Source of the DNA: a virus | Virus record (IMG/VR): IMGVR_UViG_3300013131_000185 | Span: 1 to 28,976 of that record | Length of the DNA stretch: 28,976 nt | Reading direction: 5' to 3' (one strand) | Shown: one piece after another, positions 5,359 through 12,966 of the stretch | How the letters are laid out: the number at the start of each line of letters is the position of its first letter | Numbering within the stretch: position 1 is the first letter of the stretch | Notes under the pieces: model-generated | What the model was told of the DNA's origin: nothing | The model's database searches: none | What the model saw: only the letters and a program-made list of their open reading frames with translations | Position numbers and translations under genes: made by a program

Positions 5359-5628
5359 ATGACCAGCAAAGTAGAGAAAACTGTTGAAAAAAAGCTGCCG
5401 CCAAATGCCGGCAAGGGTCGCAAAAAAGGGGTGCCTAACAAAAACACCGCGGCACTGAAGGATATGATCAAGACCGCTCTGGAACGCAAGGGTGGGGTTG
5501 AATACCTGGTCGAGCAGGCGGACGAGCATCCGGTTGCATTCCTGGCGTTGTTGGGCAGGATCTTGCCGACAGAAGTGCGTGGCAGTTTGGACAGCACTGT
5601 GGTGATTAAAGTTGTCACTGGTGTCTGA
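5359..5628 (+). CDS. Probable terminase small subunit
   Basis: The 89-residue protein has a basic N-terminus with the phrase AGKGRKKGVPNKNTAALKDM, then a helix and a segment EHPVAFLALLGRILPTEVRG. This combination is widespread in proteins encoded directly before podovirus and siphovirus large terminases and is generally assigned to DNA recognition for packaging. A GGAGGTG site precedes ATG 5359, and the end overlaps the large terminase start. It is short for a small terminase, so it may be a DNA-binding accessory rather than a full subunit. The call relies on this motif and on position. Confidence 0.7.
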   Translation: MTSKVEKTVEKKLPPNAGKGRKKGVPNKNTAALKDMIKTALERKGGVEYLVEQADEHPVAFLALLGRILPTEVRGSLDSTVVIKVVTGV

Positions 5629-6943
5629 AATCACGGTCCGCCTGGACTATTTCCCGCGGGAATGGCAGCGCGAATGCCATGACCGACGTGAGCGTTTTAC
5701 GGTGTTGGCGCTGCATCGCCGGGCGGGTAAGACTGAGCTGGCCATTATGGAGTTGGTAGACAAGGCGATGAAGTTCAATCAAAGCCTGGGTCTGTTTTTT
5801 TATGTGGCGCCGTATTTGAAACAAGCCAAGGCGATTGCCTGGGCGCGCTTAAAGCAAAAGATCACGCCGCTGATGTTGTCGAATGCGGTGGAGATTAACG
5901 AGAGCGACCTGTCGGTGACGTTCAAATCGAACGGGGCGGTGATCCGGATATTTGGCGCCGACAACCCTGACGCGATGCGTGGTGTGCGCCTGGACGGATG
6001 CGTGATCGATGAGGTTGCGCAGATCAAGCCGGAAGTTTGGGACGACATCCTGCAGCCGGCGCTTTCTGATCGCAAAGGCTGGGCATTGTTTATTGGCACG
6101 CCGCAGGGGATCAACTTATTCAGCGAGCTGTACTACAAAGCCGAGGCGTTGCCTGACTGGCATTGTGCCAGGTACACGGTGTACGACACGAATGCGATTG
6201 ACCAGGATGAGGTCGAGCGCCTGAAGCGGGACATGAATGAAACATCTTATGCTCGCGAGTATTTGTGCGATTTCACGGCGGCCGGTGACGACCAGCTAAT
6301 TTCCCTGGCGGATTGTGAAGAGTCGGCCAGGCGAGGATTCAAGCCGGGCGAAATGGACCATGCGCCACGCATCCTTGGCGTGGATCCGGCGCGCTTCGGT
6401 GATGACCGATCGGTGATTTTTAAGCGCCAGGGATTGCAGGCCTTTGATCCGCTGGTGTTCCGTGGCATCGACAACATGGACCTGGCGGCCAGGGTGGCGG
6501 CGCTGATTGAGTTGTGGGAGCCAGATGCGGTGTTTATTGATTCTGGCGCCGGCGCCGGGGTGATCGATCGTTTGCGCCAGCTGGGCCATGATGTGACCGA
6601 GGTGCCTTTTGGCGGCAAGGCAACAGACACCACGCTATACATTAACCGCCGATCCGAGATGTGGTTCCTGATGGCCGAGTGGATCCGCATGGGCGGCGCG
6701 ATCCCGAATCATCCGACCTTAAAGCAGGAGCTGGCCACGCCGATCTACTGGTATGACGCGGCCGGCAAGCGTGTGCTGGAACCGAAGGACGATATTAAGA
6801 AGCGCCTGCAAGGTGGCGCCTCGCCAGACCTGGCGGACGCCCTGGCGTTGACGTTTGCCTATCCGGTGGCGAAGCGCAACCTGTTACCGGCCAGCGCAAG
6901 GCAAAAGAAAGCGGCCGAGTACGACCCGTACAGGTCTATTTGA
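5621..6943 (+). CDS. terL: Terminase large subunit
   Basis: With start GTG 5621 the protein is 440 residues (VSEITVRLDYFPREWQ...). The ATPase domain shows Walker A HRRAGKT (32-38), Walker B CVIDE (127-131) and the coupling motif GTPQG (159-163). The nuclease domain has Asp255 in GVDPARFGDD, Asp307 in VFIDSG and Asp403 in SPDLADA, the three metal ligands of the RNase H-like fold. It pumps and cuts DNA at the portal. TTG 5612 is an alternative start in frame; neither start has a clear ribosome binding site, and coupling to the overlapping small subunit gene is likely. The 3' end overlaps the convergent lipoprotein gene by eight bases. Confidence 0.95.
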   Translation: MSEITVRLDYFPREWQRECHDRRERFTVLALHRRAGKTELAIMELVDKAMKFNQSLGLFFYVAPYLKQAKAIAWARLKQKITPLMLSNAVEINESDLSVTFKSNGAVIRIFGADNPDAMRGVRLDGCVIDEVAQIKPEVWDDILQPALSDRKGWALFIGTPQGINLFSELYYKAEALPDWHCARYTVYDTNAIDQDEVERLKRDMNETSYAREYLCDFTAAGDDQLISLADCEESARRGFKPGEMDHAPRILGVDPARFGDDRSVIFKRQGLQAFDPLVFRGIDNMDLAARVAALIELWEPDAVFIDSGAGAGVIDRLRQLGHDVTEVPFGGKATDTTLYINRRSEMWFLMAEWIRMGGAIPNHPTLKQELATPIYWYDAAGKRVLEPKDDIKKRLQGGASPDLADALALTFAYPVAKRNLLPASARQKKAAEYDPYRSI

Positions 6944-7175
6944 CGCAGTTGAACGCGCCGCTGAAATCGGCTGTTTTAGCGACAAATTGCGCGTGTTTCC
7001 CGTATTGCGCGCAATGTGATTCTGCAACAGGCAACATGCTTCCGCTGCTGGTGCCAATCGGTGCTTCTGCGTAGCTGACAATAACCGATGATTCTGTTCC
7101 GCTAATAACCTTGGCAGTGCCAGGGGTTGTGGCGCAACCGGCCAGGACGATGGAAATCAAAATCGGTTTTTTCAT
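6936..7175 (-). CDS. Small outer-envelope lipoprotein (reverse-strand moron)
   Basis: This leftward gene encodes 79 residues. It starts MKKPILISIVLAGC, a short signal peptide with lipobox LAGC and lipidated Cys14. The mature part is small, with a C-terminal HCAQYGKHAQFV...FNC pattern seen in several short proteobacterial lipoproteins of unknown function. It has a strong ribosome binding site (GGAGGTG) and its own extended -10 promoter. It stands opposite to all late genes, between terminase and the GNAT gene. These are classic features of a moron expressed in the lysogen. Phage lipoproteins such as T5 Llp block receptors, so superinfection exclusion or surface modification is possible but unproven. 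Confidence 0.85.
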   Translation of the reverse strand: MKKPILISIVLAGCATTPGTAKVISGTESSVIVSYAEAPIGTSSGSMLPVAESHCAQYGKHAQFVAKTADFSGAFNCVK

Positions 7176-7193
7176 GAGACACCTCCTGCGCCG

Positions 7194-7202
7194 AGTATAG
7201 CA
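7194..7202 (-). promoter_or_regulatory. Extended -10 promoter of the lipoprotein gene
   Basis: Read on the minus strand, TGCTATACT gives the extended -10 pattern TGn-TATACT, 18 bases before the lipoprotein ATG. The -35 position (CGAACG) is poor, as tolerated by extended -10 promoters. It lies two bases from the late motif copy at 7205-7215, which fires in the opposite direction. Confidence 0.6.
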
Positions 7203-7204
7203 AA

Positions 7205-7235
7205 GTGCGCGTATTACGTTCGTGTATCAATACCA
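7205..7235 (+). promoter_or_regulatory. Late bipartite motif, copy A (before the GNAT gene)
   Basis: GTGCGCGTATT at 7205-7215 is followed after exactly 14 bases by ATACCA (7230-7235). It shares the upstream box and the spacing with four other intergenic copies. The upstream GG of the other copies is absent here. The ATG at 7244 follows the second box by eight bases. Confidence 0.7.
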
Positions 7236-7243
7236 TGCCGACC

Positions 7244-7702
7244 ATGTTTGATGTGCGCGAATCTACCGTTGATGAGCTGATGCAGTCCGGACAGGCGGAA
7301 ACGCTGTTTGCCGAGCATTGGGATGAGCTGGCATCACACAAGTCGATATTGCCACTGCGACCCAATGTGGATCACTACCGCACCCTAGAAAGCACGGGGA
7401 TGCTGTTGATTCTGACGGCCTGGGCAGATGAGGTGATGGTCGGCTACTCGGTAAATTTTATGACGCCGACGCCGCACTTTGGTGGATTGCTGGTGGTATC
7501 GAACGATCTGCTGTTCTTATCTAAGCCGTACCGTAAAGGCACGGGGTTAGGGCGGGCGCTATTAAAGGCGACGGAAGCGCACGGGTTACGGCGAGGTGGC
7601 AAGCTGATGATGTGGCTGGCCAAGCCTGAATCTCCACTGGCCTGGTTGATGGACAAGCTGGGGTATGTTCCCCAGGAAATGGTTTTTACGAAGGGGTTAT
7701 GA
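7244..7702 (+). CDS. GNAT-family acetyltransferase-like protein
   Basis: From ATG 7244 the product is 152 residues (MFDVRESTVDELM...). It has the GNAT layout: N-terminal helices, a central LLILTAWADEVMVGYSV strand pair, a VVSNDLLFLSKPYRKG strand, the acetyl-CoA loop RKGTGLGRALLKATE and a final KLGYVP motif. Such proteins occur near the portal gene in several podophages; the substrate is unknown. In-frame starts also exist at GTG 7205 and ATG 7235. The GTG lies within the late motif and ATG 7235 overlaps its second box. ATG 7244 has the same distance from that box as the start of the cupin-like gene, so I prefer it. No ribosome binding site is visible for any of them. Confidence 0.85.
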   Translation: MFDVRESTVDELMQSGQAETLFAEHWDELASHKSILPLRPNVDHYRTLESTGMLLILTAWADEVMVGYSVNFMTPTPHFGGLLVVSNDLLFLSKPYRKGTGLGRALLKATEAHGLRRGGKLMMWLAKPESPLAWLMDKLGYVPQEMVFTKGL

Positions 7703-7703
7703 C

Positions 7704-8018
7704 ATGGGAGCTGTGACCAATGCAATTAGTGCGGTTGTAAGTACGATAGCTGGCGGTGGCGGCAGTCCTGCCCCAGCGCCGGTAGCAAATCCTGCAGCGA
7801 ACCTGGCAAACCAATTTAGTTATATCGCTAAGGCTAGCAGCGCTGGCCAGCAGAATATGTCTGGGACTCAGAATGCCAAACAGGCTGGCAGTGGCGCGGC
7901 ACTCTCTTCCGCAATGCAAGCCGGTCTATTAAACGGCAATCAAACCCTGCTGAATGGCCCCAATGGAGTGGAGCCGAGCAAGTTGCTGCTCGACAAAAAC
8001 ACGTTGCTGGGTGGCTAG
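7704..8018 (+). CDS. Small Gly/Ala-rich virion-associated protein with C-terminal NTLLGG
   Basis: The 104-residue product starts at ATG 7704, one base after the GNAT stop and behind AAGGGG. The N-terminus (MGAVTNAISAVVSTIAGGGG) is weakly hydrophobic, the middle is rich in Ala, Gly, Ser and Gln, and the end reads LLNGPNGVEPSKLLLDKNTLLGG. The same ending recurs in the protein at 8514-8876. Similar small proteins ending in (K)TLLGG occur next to podovirus portal genes and are thought to be minor head or connector-region proteins. Exact function is unknown. A longer frame upstream lies inside the GNAT gene and is rejected. Confidence 0.72.
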   Translation: MGAVTNAISAVVSTIAGGGGSPAPAPVANPAANLANQFSYIAKASSAGQQNMSGTQNAKQAGSGAALSSAMQAGLLNGNQTLLNGPNGVEPSKLLLDKNTLLGG

Positions 8019-8050
8019 GGTGCGCGTATTGCGCTGAGCTGCACATAGTC
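8018..8050 (+). promoter_or_regulatory. Late bipartite motif, copy B (before the cupin-like gene)
   Basis: GGGTGCGCGTATT (8018-8030) begins within the preceding TAG stop. Fourteen bases later is ATAGTC (8045-8050), and ATG 8059 follows after eight bases. No ribosome binding site is seen, so a very short or absent leader is predicted if this is a promoter. Confidence 0.75.
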
Positions 8051-8058
8051 TGCGCGCT

Positions 8059-8511
8059 ATGGACGAGATTATTCCTGGTACGCAGATCAATCCTGATCTT
8101 GAGCGTGTGCAACAGCTGGAAGCCCAGATGTTGCAGATGCCTCAGCTTGAGCTGGAAACACGCCACCTGATTCATGGTGGGATGTATGCCAGGACAATCT
8201 TCTTGCCCGCTGGAACGGCCGCTGTCGGGGCGCTATTAAACCTAGACAACATCTGCATCATTGCCGGGGATATGAGTGTCACTACGGACGACGGACCAGT
8301 GCGTTTGACCGGGTATCACGTTTTATCCGCCAGTGCTGGATTCAAGCGCATTGGATACGCGCATACAGATACCTATCTGACAACGCTGTATCCGACAACG
8401 CTTACCACGGTGGCAGAGATCGAGGACGAGATGACCGATGAGGCAGATCGTTTGCAAACCAGGCGGGCTGCATTGCGGCAGCAGGATATCTCACTGATAG
8501 AGGGGGAATAA
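8059..8511 (+). CDS. Cupin-like phage structural or accessory protein
   Basis: The 150-residue protein has a helical N-terminus (LERVQQLEAQMLQMPQ) followed by a beta-rich region: ETRHLIHGGMYARTIFLPAGT, VGALLNLDNICIIAGDMSVTT, then a FKRIGYAHTDTYLTTLYPT strand. The pattern of HLIHGGMYAR, PAGT and later GYAHTDT matches cupin-fold phage proteins found near T7-like and BPP-1-like portal genes. Most have no established role. The C-terminal third is an acidic helix (EIEDEMTDEADRLQTRRAALRQQ). It starts the transcription unit that includes the portal and is followed two bases later by the next gene. Confidence 0.75.
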   Translation: MDEIIPGTQINPDLERVQQLEAQMLQMPQLELETRHLIHGGMYARTIFLPAGTAAVGALLNLDNICIIAGDMSVTTDDGPVRLTGYHVLSASAGFKRIGYAHTDTYLTTLYPTTLTTVAEIEDEMTDEADRLQTRRAALRQQDISLIEGE

Positions 8512-8513
8512 TT

Positions 8514-8876
8514 ATGGCTTTCGTAGTTTCTGCAGTCGTTGGCGCAGGTGCAATGGCGTTGGGCGCTGGCGCCTTGACCGCCGTTGGTGTTGGTCTGGCT
8601 GGCGGCGCATTGTACAACCAGCAAAAAACGGCCAAGGCGCAAGTGGCAGCTCAGAAGCAAGCCAATTCGATAGCACAGCAGTCTGCAACGAAACAGGCGG
8701 CCCAGGCGGACCAGGCCATGAATATGGCAAACCGCAAGACGCCGGATGTTGGGGCAGCCTTAGCCGGCGCACGTCAGGCCTCGCTGCTCGGTGGATCCGG
8801 AACGATGCTGACCGGACCGATGGGCGTAGGCAATGACCAACTCACCCTGAATAAAAACACACTGCTCGGAGGCTAA
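8514..8876 (+). CDS. Small Gly/Ala-rich virion-associated protein, paralogue of 7704-8018
   Basis: The 120-residue product opens with a hydrophobic glycine/alanine-rich segment (about residues 2-33, FVVSAVVGAGAMALGAGAL...), probably membrane-interacting. A Gln/Ala-rich helix (QKTAKAQVAAQKQANSIAQQ) follows, and the end is MLTGPMGVGNDQLTLNKNTLLGG. That ending aligns with the protein at 7704-8018 (GP-GV, L-L-KNTLLGG). It resembles small T7 gp6.7/7.3-class head proteins in size and context, but this is inference. The ribosome binding site GAGGGGGA precedes ATG 8514, and the portal follows three bases after the stop. Confidence 0.75.
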   Translation: MAFVVSAVVGAGAMALGAGALTAVGVGLAGGALYNQQKTAKAQVAAQKQANSIAQQSATKQAAQADQAMNMANRKTPDVGAALAGARQASLLGGSGTMLTGPMGVGNDQLTLNKNTLLGG

Positions 8877-8879
8877 TCC

Positions 8880-10577
8880 ATGAGCCTGCATACCGGGGAT
8901 TCCCAAGCGCATCCGCAGTCGCCATTGCGCGACAAGCTGTACACCCGCTGGGGCCAGCTGCGTGCGGAGCGGGCAACCTGGTGGAGTCACTGGGCGGAGA
9001 TCAGCCAGTACCTACTCCCCAGGTCTGGCCGATTCTTTGTACAAGACCGCAACAAGGGCTGGCGCCGGCATAACGCGATTTACGACAACACTGGTACCCG
9101 TGCATTGCGTGTTCTTGCGGCCGGCATGATGGCAGGAATGACGAGTCCGGCCAGGCCATGGTTCCGGTTGTCGATCAATGATCCGGAGCTGATGCGTTAT
9201 CAACCGGTGAAAATCTGGTTGAACGATGTCACTCGCCTAATGCTGGAAGTATTCCAGAAGTCTAATAACTACCGGGCGCTGCATTCGATGTATGAGGAAC
9301 TGGGCGCCTTTGGTACCTCGGCCTCAATTGTCGTGCCGGATTACGACAATGTGATCCACCATTTTCCACTGACCACCGGCGAGTACGCGATTGCCACAGA
9401 TTACCGCGGCAAGGTGTCCACGCTGTACCGAGAATTTCAAAAGACTGTGCATGAACTGGTCGGTGAATTTGGCTATGAAAATTGTTCCACGGCCGTGAAG
9501 AATATGTATGACCGCGGAAGTCTGGATCAGTGGGTGACGGTGATCCATGCGATTGAGCCGCGGGCGGATCGTGATACTGGTAAGCGCGACAACAAAAACA
9601 TGCCATGGCGGTCGGTATATTTTGAGATCGGCGCCGACAAGGACAAGTTCCTGCGCGAGTCCGGGTTCAAGGAGTTTCCTGCGGTGGTGCCGCGCTGGTC
9701 GATTTCAGGCGGTGACATCTATGGCAACAGTCCTGGCATGGAAGCCCTGGGCGACATTAAACAACTACAGCATGAGCAGCTGCGCAAAGCCCAGGGGATC
9801 GATTACAAAACCAATCCGCCGCTTCAAGTCCCTACCGCCATGAAGAATCGAGACGTCGAGCGATTGCCAGGCGGGGTGTCGTATGTGGATATGAACACAG
9901 CGCATGCCGGGATCAAGACTGCATTTGAGGTCAACCTGGATCTGTCGCATCTGCTGCTGGACATCCAGGACGTGCGGCAGCGGATTAATGGATCGTTTTA
10001 TGCCGACCTGTTCCTGATGCTGGCCAACGGTACGGACGCCAGGATGACGGCGACCGAAGTGGCCGAGCGCCATGAAGAAAAGCTACTGATGCTGGGTCCG
10101 GTGCTGGAACGTCTGCATAACGAACTGCTGGATCCGTTGATTGATATGACCTTTAGCCGGATTGTCGAGGCTGGGATCTTGCCGCCGCCACCGCCTGAAA
10201 TGCAAGGCGTGGATCTGAATGTCGAGTTTGTGTCCATGCTGGCCCAGGCGCAGCGTGCGATTGGCACCAACAGCGTGGACCGCTTTGTGGGCGGTATGGG
10301 CATGGTTGCACAGGCAAAGCCTGAGGTGCTGGACAAGTTTGATGCTGACAAGTGGGCCGACATCTATTCCGACATGCTGGGGGTTGATCCTGAACTGATC
10401 GTCGCAGGTGACAAGGTTGCCATGATCCGGCAGCAGCGTGCAGATGCCATGCAGCAGCAGGAAAAAATCGCACAGATGCAGCAGAAAGCGCAGATCGCCA
10501 AGGACATGAGCGCGACTGATACCCGTGGCCAGAATGCGCTGACCGACGCGACTCACCAATTCAGTGGTTACACCTAA
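8880..10577 (+). CDS. Head-tail connecting (portal) protein
   Basis: The 565-residue protein has the signature of the podovirus head-tail connector family (T7 gp8 type). The N-terminal LRDKLYTRWGQLRAERATWWSHWAEISQYLLPRSGRF segment is followed by the YDNTGTRALRVLAAGMMAGMTSPARPWFRL block. A wing and clip region contains RWSISGGDIYGNSPGMEALGDIK, and the C-terminal stem holds NGTDARMTATEVAERHEEKLLMLGPVLERLHNELLDPL. It forms the dodecameric ring through which DNA enters and leaves. The end is a Gln/Ala/Met-rich coiled tail. GGAGG precedes ATG 8880. Length is typical, and the C-terminus looks complete. Confidence 0.95.
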   Translation: MSLHTGDSQAHPQSPLRDKLYTRWGQLRAERATWWSHWAEISQYLLPRSGRFFVQDRNKGWRRHNAIYDNTGTRALRVLAAGMMAGMTSPARPWFRLSINDPELMRYQPVKIWLNDVTRLMLEVFQKSNNYRALHSMYEELGAFGTSASIVVPDYDNVIHHFPLTTGEYAIATDYRGKVSTLYREFQKTVHELVGEFGYENCSTAVKNMYDRGSLDQWVTVIHAIEPRADRDTGKRDNKNMPWRSVYFEIGADKDKFLRESGFKEFPAVVPRWSISGGDIYGNSPGMEALGDIKQLQHEQLRKAQGIDYKTNPPLQVPTAMKNRDVERLPGGVSYVDMNTAHAGIKTAFEVNLDLSHLLLDIQDVRQRINGSFYADLFLMLANGTDARMTATEVAERHEEKLLMLGPVLERLHNELLDPLIDMTFSRIVEAGILPPPPPEMQGVDLNVEFVSMLAQAQRAIGTNSVDRFVGGMGMVAQAKPEVLDKFDADKWADIYSDMLGVDPELIVAGDKVAMIRQQRADAMQQQEKIAQMQQKAQIAKDMSATDTRGQNALTDATHQFSGYT

Positions 10578-10589
10578 GAGGACGATCCT

Positions 10590-10904
10590 ATGCAAGACAT
10601 GAAAGTGACTAAGCCCGCAATGCCGGGCGAGCCTGCACGCGATGTGCCTGAATATCCCTATGGCCTGCGGTTGTGCCTGGACGACGAGAGCCTGGCAAAA
10701 CTTGGCATGAAGGATCTGCCGGCAATTGACGCGGATTACAAGCTGACAGCTGTGGCGTGCGTGGTGCGGATTAGCCAGGACGAAAGCCAGGGTGGAGAGC
10801 CGCGGCGTTCAGTGGATCTGCAGATTGAGCAGATGGAGCTGACGCCGACTAAAGAAGAGGCTGGTGAGTCGAGTGCAGCGAGCTTGCTGTATCCAAACCA
10901 GTAG
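10590..10904 (+). CDS. Hypothetical head-region protein
   Basis: The 104-residue protein sits between the portal and the second head cluster, with ribosome binding site GAGGA before ATG 10590. It is acidic and beta-rich in the middle (YGLRLCLDDESLAKLGM..., YKLTAVACVVRISQD, RSVDLQIEQMEL) and looks like a single small domain followed by a disordered tail. A protein at this place in related podophages is usually annotated as a capsid staple or as hypothetical. I can support a structural role only by position. Its stop overlaps late motif copy C. Confidence 0.7.
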   Translation: MQDMKVTKPAMPGEPARDVPEYPYGLRLCLDDESLAKLGMKDLPAIDADYKLTAVACVVRISQDESQGGEPRRSVDLQIEQMELTPTKEEAGESSAASLLYPNQ

Positions 10905-10936
10905 GGTGCGCGTATTGATGAAAACCAAATTTAGAG
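10904..10936 (+). promoter_or_regulatory. Late bipartite motif, copy C (before the Bbp19-like gene)
   Basis: GGGTGCGCGTATT (10904-10916) overlaps the preceding TAG. After 14 bases comes TTAGAG (10931-10936), and ATG 10944 follows seven bases later with no clear ribosome binding site. The region between is A-rich and otherwise unlike the other copies, so the conserved parts stand out. Confidence 0.75.
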
Positions 10937-10943
10937 TAGCAGC

Positions 10944-11288
10944 ATGAGCAGTTACGACCCGCTCGATATTCGCGCTCAGGAAGCTGCGGAGGCTGATCGC
11001 AAAACACGCGACAAGCTAGGTGCAGAAAACGAAGAGGCGGATTTTAAGTGGCTCATGGGCAGCAGACGAGGACGCCGGATTGTTTGGCGCCTTCTGGACC
11101 AGGCCGGTGTGTATCGCTTGAGCTTCAACACTAACGCAATGACGATGGCTTTTGCGGAGGGGAATCGAAGCTACGGCAATCGCACGATGGCATTGATCCA
11201 TTCGATCTGTCCGGAGCTGTATCCAACGATGCTACGGGAGAATGTAAATGACAGAAATGCTGATGACGGAAGCCACAACGACCACTGA
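10944..11288 (+). CDS. Bbp19-like phage protein
   Basis: The 114-residue protein has a charged N-terminal helix followed by DFKWLMGSRRGRRIVWRLLDQAGV, then SFNTNAMTMAFAEGNRSYGNRTMALIH and CPELYPTMLRE. This matches the Bbp19-like family first known from Bordetella phage BPP-1, a small helical protein of unknown role encoded just before scaffold and capsid. It may act in head assembly. It overlaps the scaffold gene by 41 bases in another frame. It opens the unit that also holds scaffold, capsid and cement genes. Confidence 0.82.
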   Translation: MSSYDPLDIRAQEAAEADRKTRDKLGAENEEADFKWLMGSRRGRRIVWRLLDQAGVYRLSFNTNAMTMAFAEGNRSYGNRTMALIHSICPELYPTMLRENVNDRNADDGSHNDH

Positions 11289-11925
11289 AGGCCAAACCGC
11301 ATCACAAACCGCCGCTGAAACCAACAGCGCTGGGTTGCAAACCAGCAATGACGGCCAGGCGGCACAGCAGCAAGCCACTAGCGATGCAAGCCAGGCAAGT
11401 TCCCAGGATGGGAATACGACTGGGGAGTCTAGTAGCGAAGCCGGCAAACCCAGTGGCGCGCCGGAGCAGTACTCAGATTTCAGTTTTCCTGAAGGCGCCC
11501 AAATGGATGCCAAGGGAATCGAGGCCTTTACTGCATTCGCCAAGGATTCAAATTTATCGCAAGAGGCTGCGCAGGCACTGATCGACAAGATGGCCCCGGC
11601 AATGGCGGAGCGTCAGGTTTCGGTGTTGAATGAGGCGCGCCAGATGTGGGCAGATCAGTCCCGTGGTGACAAGGAATTCGGCGGTTCAAAGCTGGATGCC
11701 AGTGTCAAAACGGCGAACGATGTGCTAACCCAATATGGCACACCTGAACTGCGCACGCTGCTGGTTGAGTCCGGTCTGGGCAATCACCCGGAAGTTATCC
11801 GCGTGTTATCCAGGGTCGGCAATGTGTTGAGTGCTGACAGCGTAGTCACAGGTTCAACAGGGGCGAAAGCGCCTGCCAGTACCTGGGATTCGATGTCCAC
11901 TCGTTTGTATCCATCACAGCAATAG
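11248..11925 (+). CDS. Scaffolding (capsid assembly) protein
   Basis: The 225-residue protein has the expected profile: a long low-complexity N-terminal half rich in Thr, Gln, Ser and Ala (to about residue 75), then PEQYSDFSFPEGAQMDAKGIEAF and a helical region (FAKDSNLSQEAAQALIDKMAPAMAE, then DQSRGDKEFGGSKLDASVKTA) typical of podovirus and siphovirus capsid assembly proteins. The C-terminus (STWDSMSTRLYPSQQ) probably contacts the coat. It directly precedes the major capsid gene. A GGGAG at 11236-11240 supports ATG 11248, although two further in-frame ATGs follow closely. It is expected to be lost from the mature virion. Confidence 0.87.
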   Translation: MTEMLMTEATTTTEGQTASQTAAETNSAGLQTSNDGQAAQQQATSDASQASSQDGNTTGESSSEAGKPSGAPEQYSDFSFPEGAQMDAKGIEAFTAFAKDSNLSQEAAQALIDKMAPAMAERQVSVLNEARQMWADQSRGDKEFGGSKLDASVKTANDVLTQYGTPELRTLLVESGLGNHPEVIRVLSRVGNVLSADSVVTGSTGAKAPASTWDSMSTRLYPSQQ

Positions 11926-11935
11926 GAGTTAAATT

Positions 11936-12958
11936 ATGGCAACTTTGTCCTCTAGCGCACTGACCTTGGCCGACTGGGCCAAGCGCACCGATCCCAATGG
12001 TCAAGTCCCTGTTGTGGCTGAGCTTCTGTCTCAGTCCAACGAAATTCTCGAAGATTGTATGTTCAAGGAAGGTAACCTGCCGACCGGCGAGCGCGTCGTG
12101 ATCCGCACTGGTCTGCCGACCGCTTACTGGCGTTCGCTGAACATGGGTATCCCGCCCAGCAAGTCCACCACTGCACAAGTGGATGAGGCCTGCGGCATGC
12201 TGGAAGCCCGTTCCGAAGTCGATAAGGATCTGGCAATGCTGAACGGCAACACCAGCCAGTTCCGTCTGTCGGAAGATGTAGCCTTCCTTGAGGCGATGAA
12301 TCAAGCCCAAGCCCAGGCGATGTTCTACGGTAACCCGGCCACCGATCCTAAGCAGTACCTGGGTCTGGCACCGCGCTACGGTACGATCGCTGGCGCCGGC
12401 AATGCGCAGAACATTCTGGATGCAGGCGGTACGCTGTCGAATAACACCTCGGTTTACCTGGTGGTGTGGGGCGACAACACCGTGTATGCGACCTTCCCGA
12501 AAGGCTCTAAGGCAGGCTTGATCCACGAAGATCTTGGTGAGCAAACCGTGTACAACGCCGACGGCACTCGTCTGCAAGCGTATGCCACTCGTTACCAGTG
12601 GAAGAATGGTCTGGTCGTGAAAGACTGGCGTTATGTCGTGCGTATTTGCAACATCAATACCGCTGACCTGATCGCTCAGACTGGCACCCAGGCATCGACT
12701 GCTGCCACCAACATCATCAAGCTGATGGCCCGTGCAATCTACCGCATTCCCAATGCTGGCATGGGCAAGGCTGCCTTCTACATGAACCGTACCGTGCATA
12801 GCGGTTTGGCGATTGCTGCCCTGGACAAGTCCCAGGCAGTGTTGAAGGTGAACGATGGTCTGAGCCAGTTCGGTCAACCGCTGAGCTGGTTGAGCTTCCA
12901 AGGCGTTCCACTGCGTCGCACGGATGCGCTGCTGAACACGGAAGCCCGTGTGGTTTAA
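11936..12958 (+). CDS. Major capsid protein (Bbp17-like)
   Basis: The 340-residue protein begins MATLSSSALTLADWAKRTDPNG and shares the BPP-1-type coat pattern: VPVVAELLSQSNEILEDCMFKEGNLPTGER, RTGLPTAYWRSLNMGIPPSKS, an EDVAFLEAMNQAQAQAMFYGN helix and YLGLAPRYGTI. BPP-1 Bbp17 adopts an HK97-like fold with rearranged topology. Codon use shifts to frequent preferred codons (CTG, GGT, CGT), as expected for the most abundant virion protein. AGGAG precedes ATG 11936. A perfect hairpin lies immediately after the stop. Confidence 0.92.
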   Translation: MATLSSSALTLADWAKRTDPNGQVPVVAELLSQSNEILEDCMFKEGNLPTGERVVIRTGLPTAYWRSLNMGIPPSKSTTAQVDEACGMLEARSEVDKDLAMLNGNTSQFRLSEDVAFLEAMNQAQAQAMFYGNPATDPKQYLGLAPRYGTIAGAGNAQNILDAGGTLSNNTSVYLVVWGDNTVYATFPKGSKAGLIHEDLGEQTVYNADGTRLQAYATRYQWKNGLVVKDWRYVVRICNINTADLIAQTGTQASTAATNIIKLMARAIYRIPNAGMGKAAFYMNRTVHSGLAIAALDKSQAVLKVNDGLSQFGQPLSWLSFQGVPLRRTDALLNTEARVV

Positions 12959-12966
12959 CGGTCAGA

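Noticed and set aside
11846-12901. A 351-codon open frame on the minus strand opposite scaffold and capsid genes
   Set aside because: It mirrors the strong codon bias of the capsid gene, has no binding site or family features, and sits wholly opposite well-identified genes.
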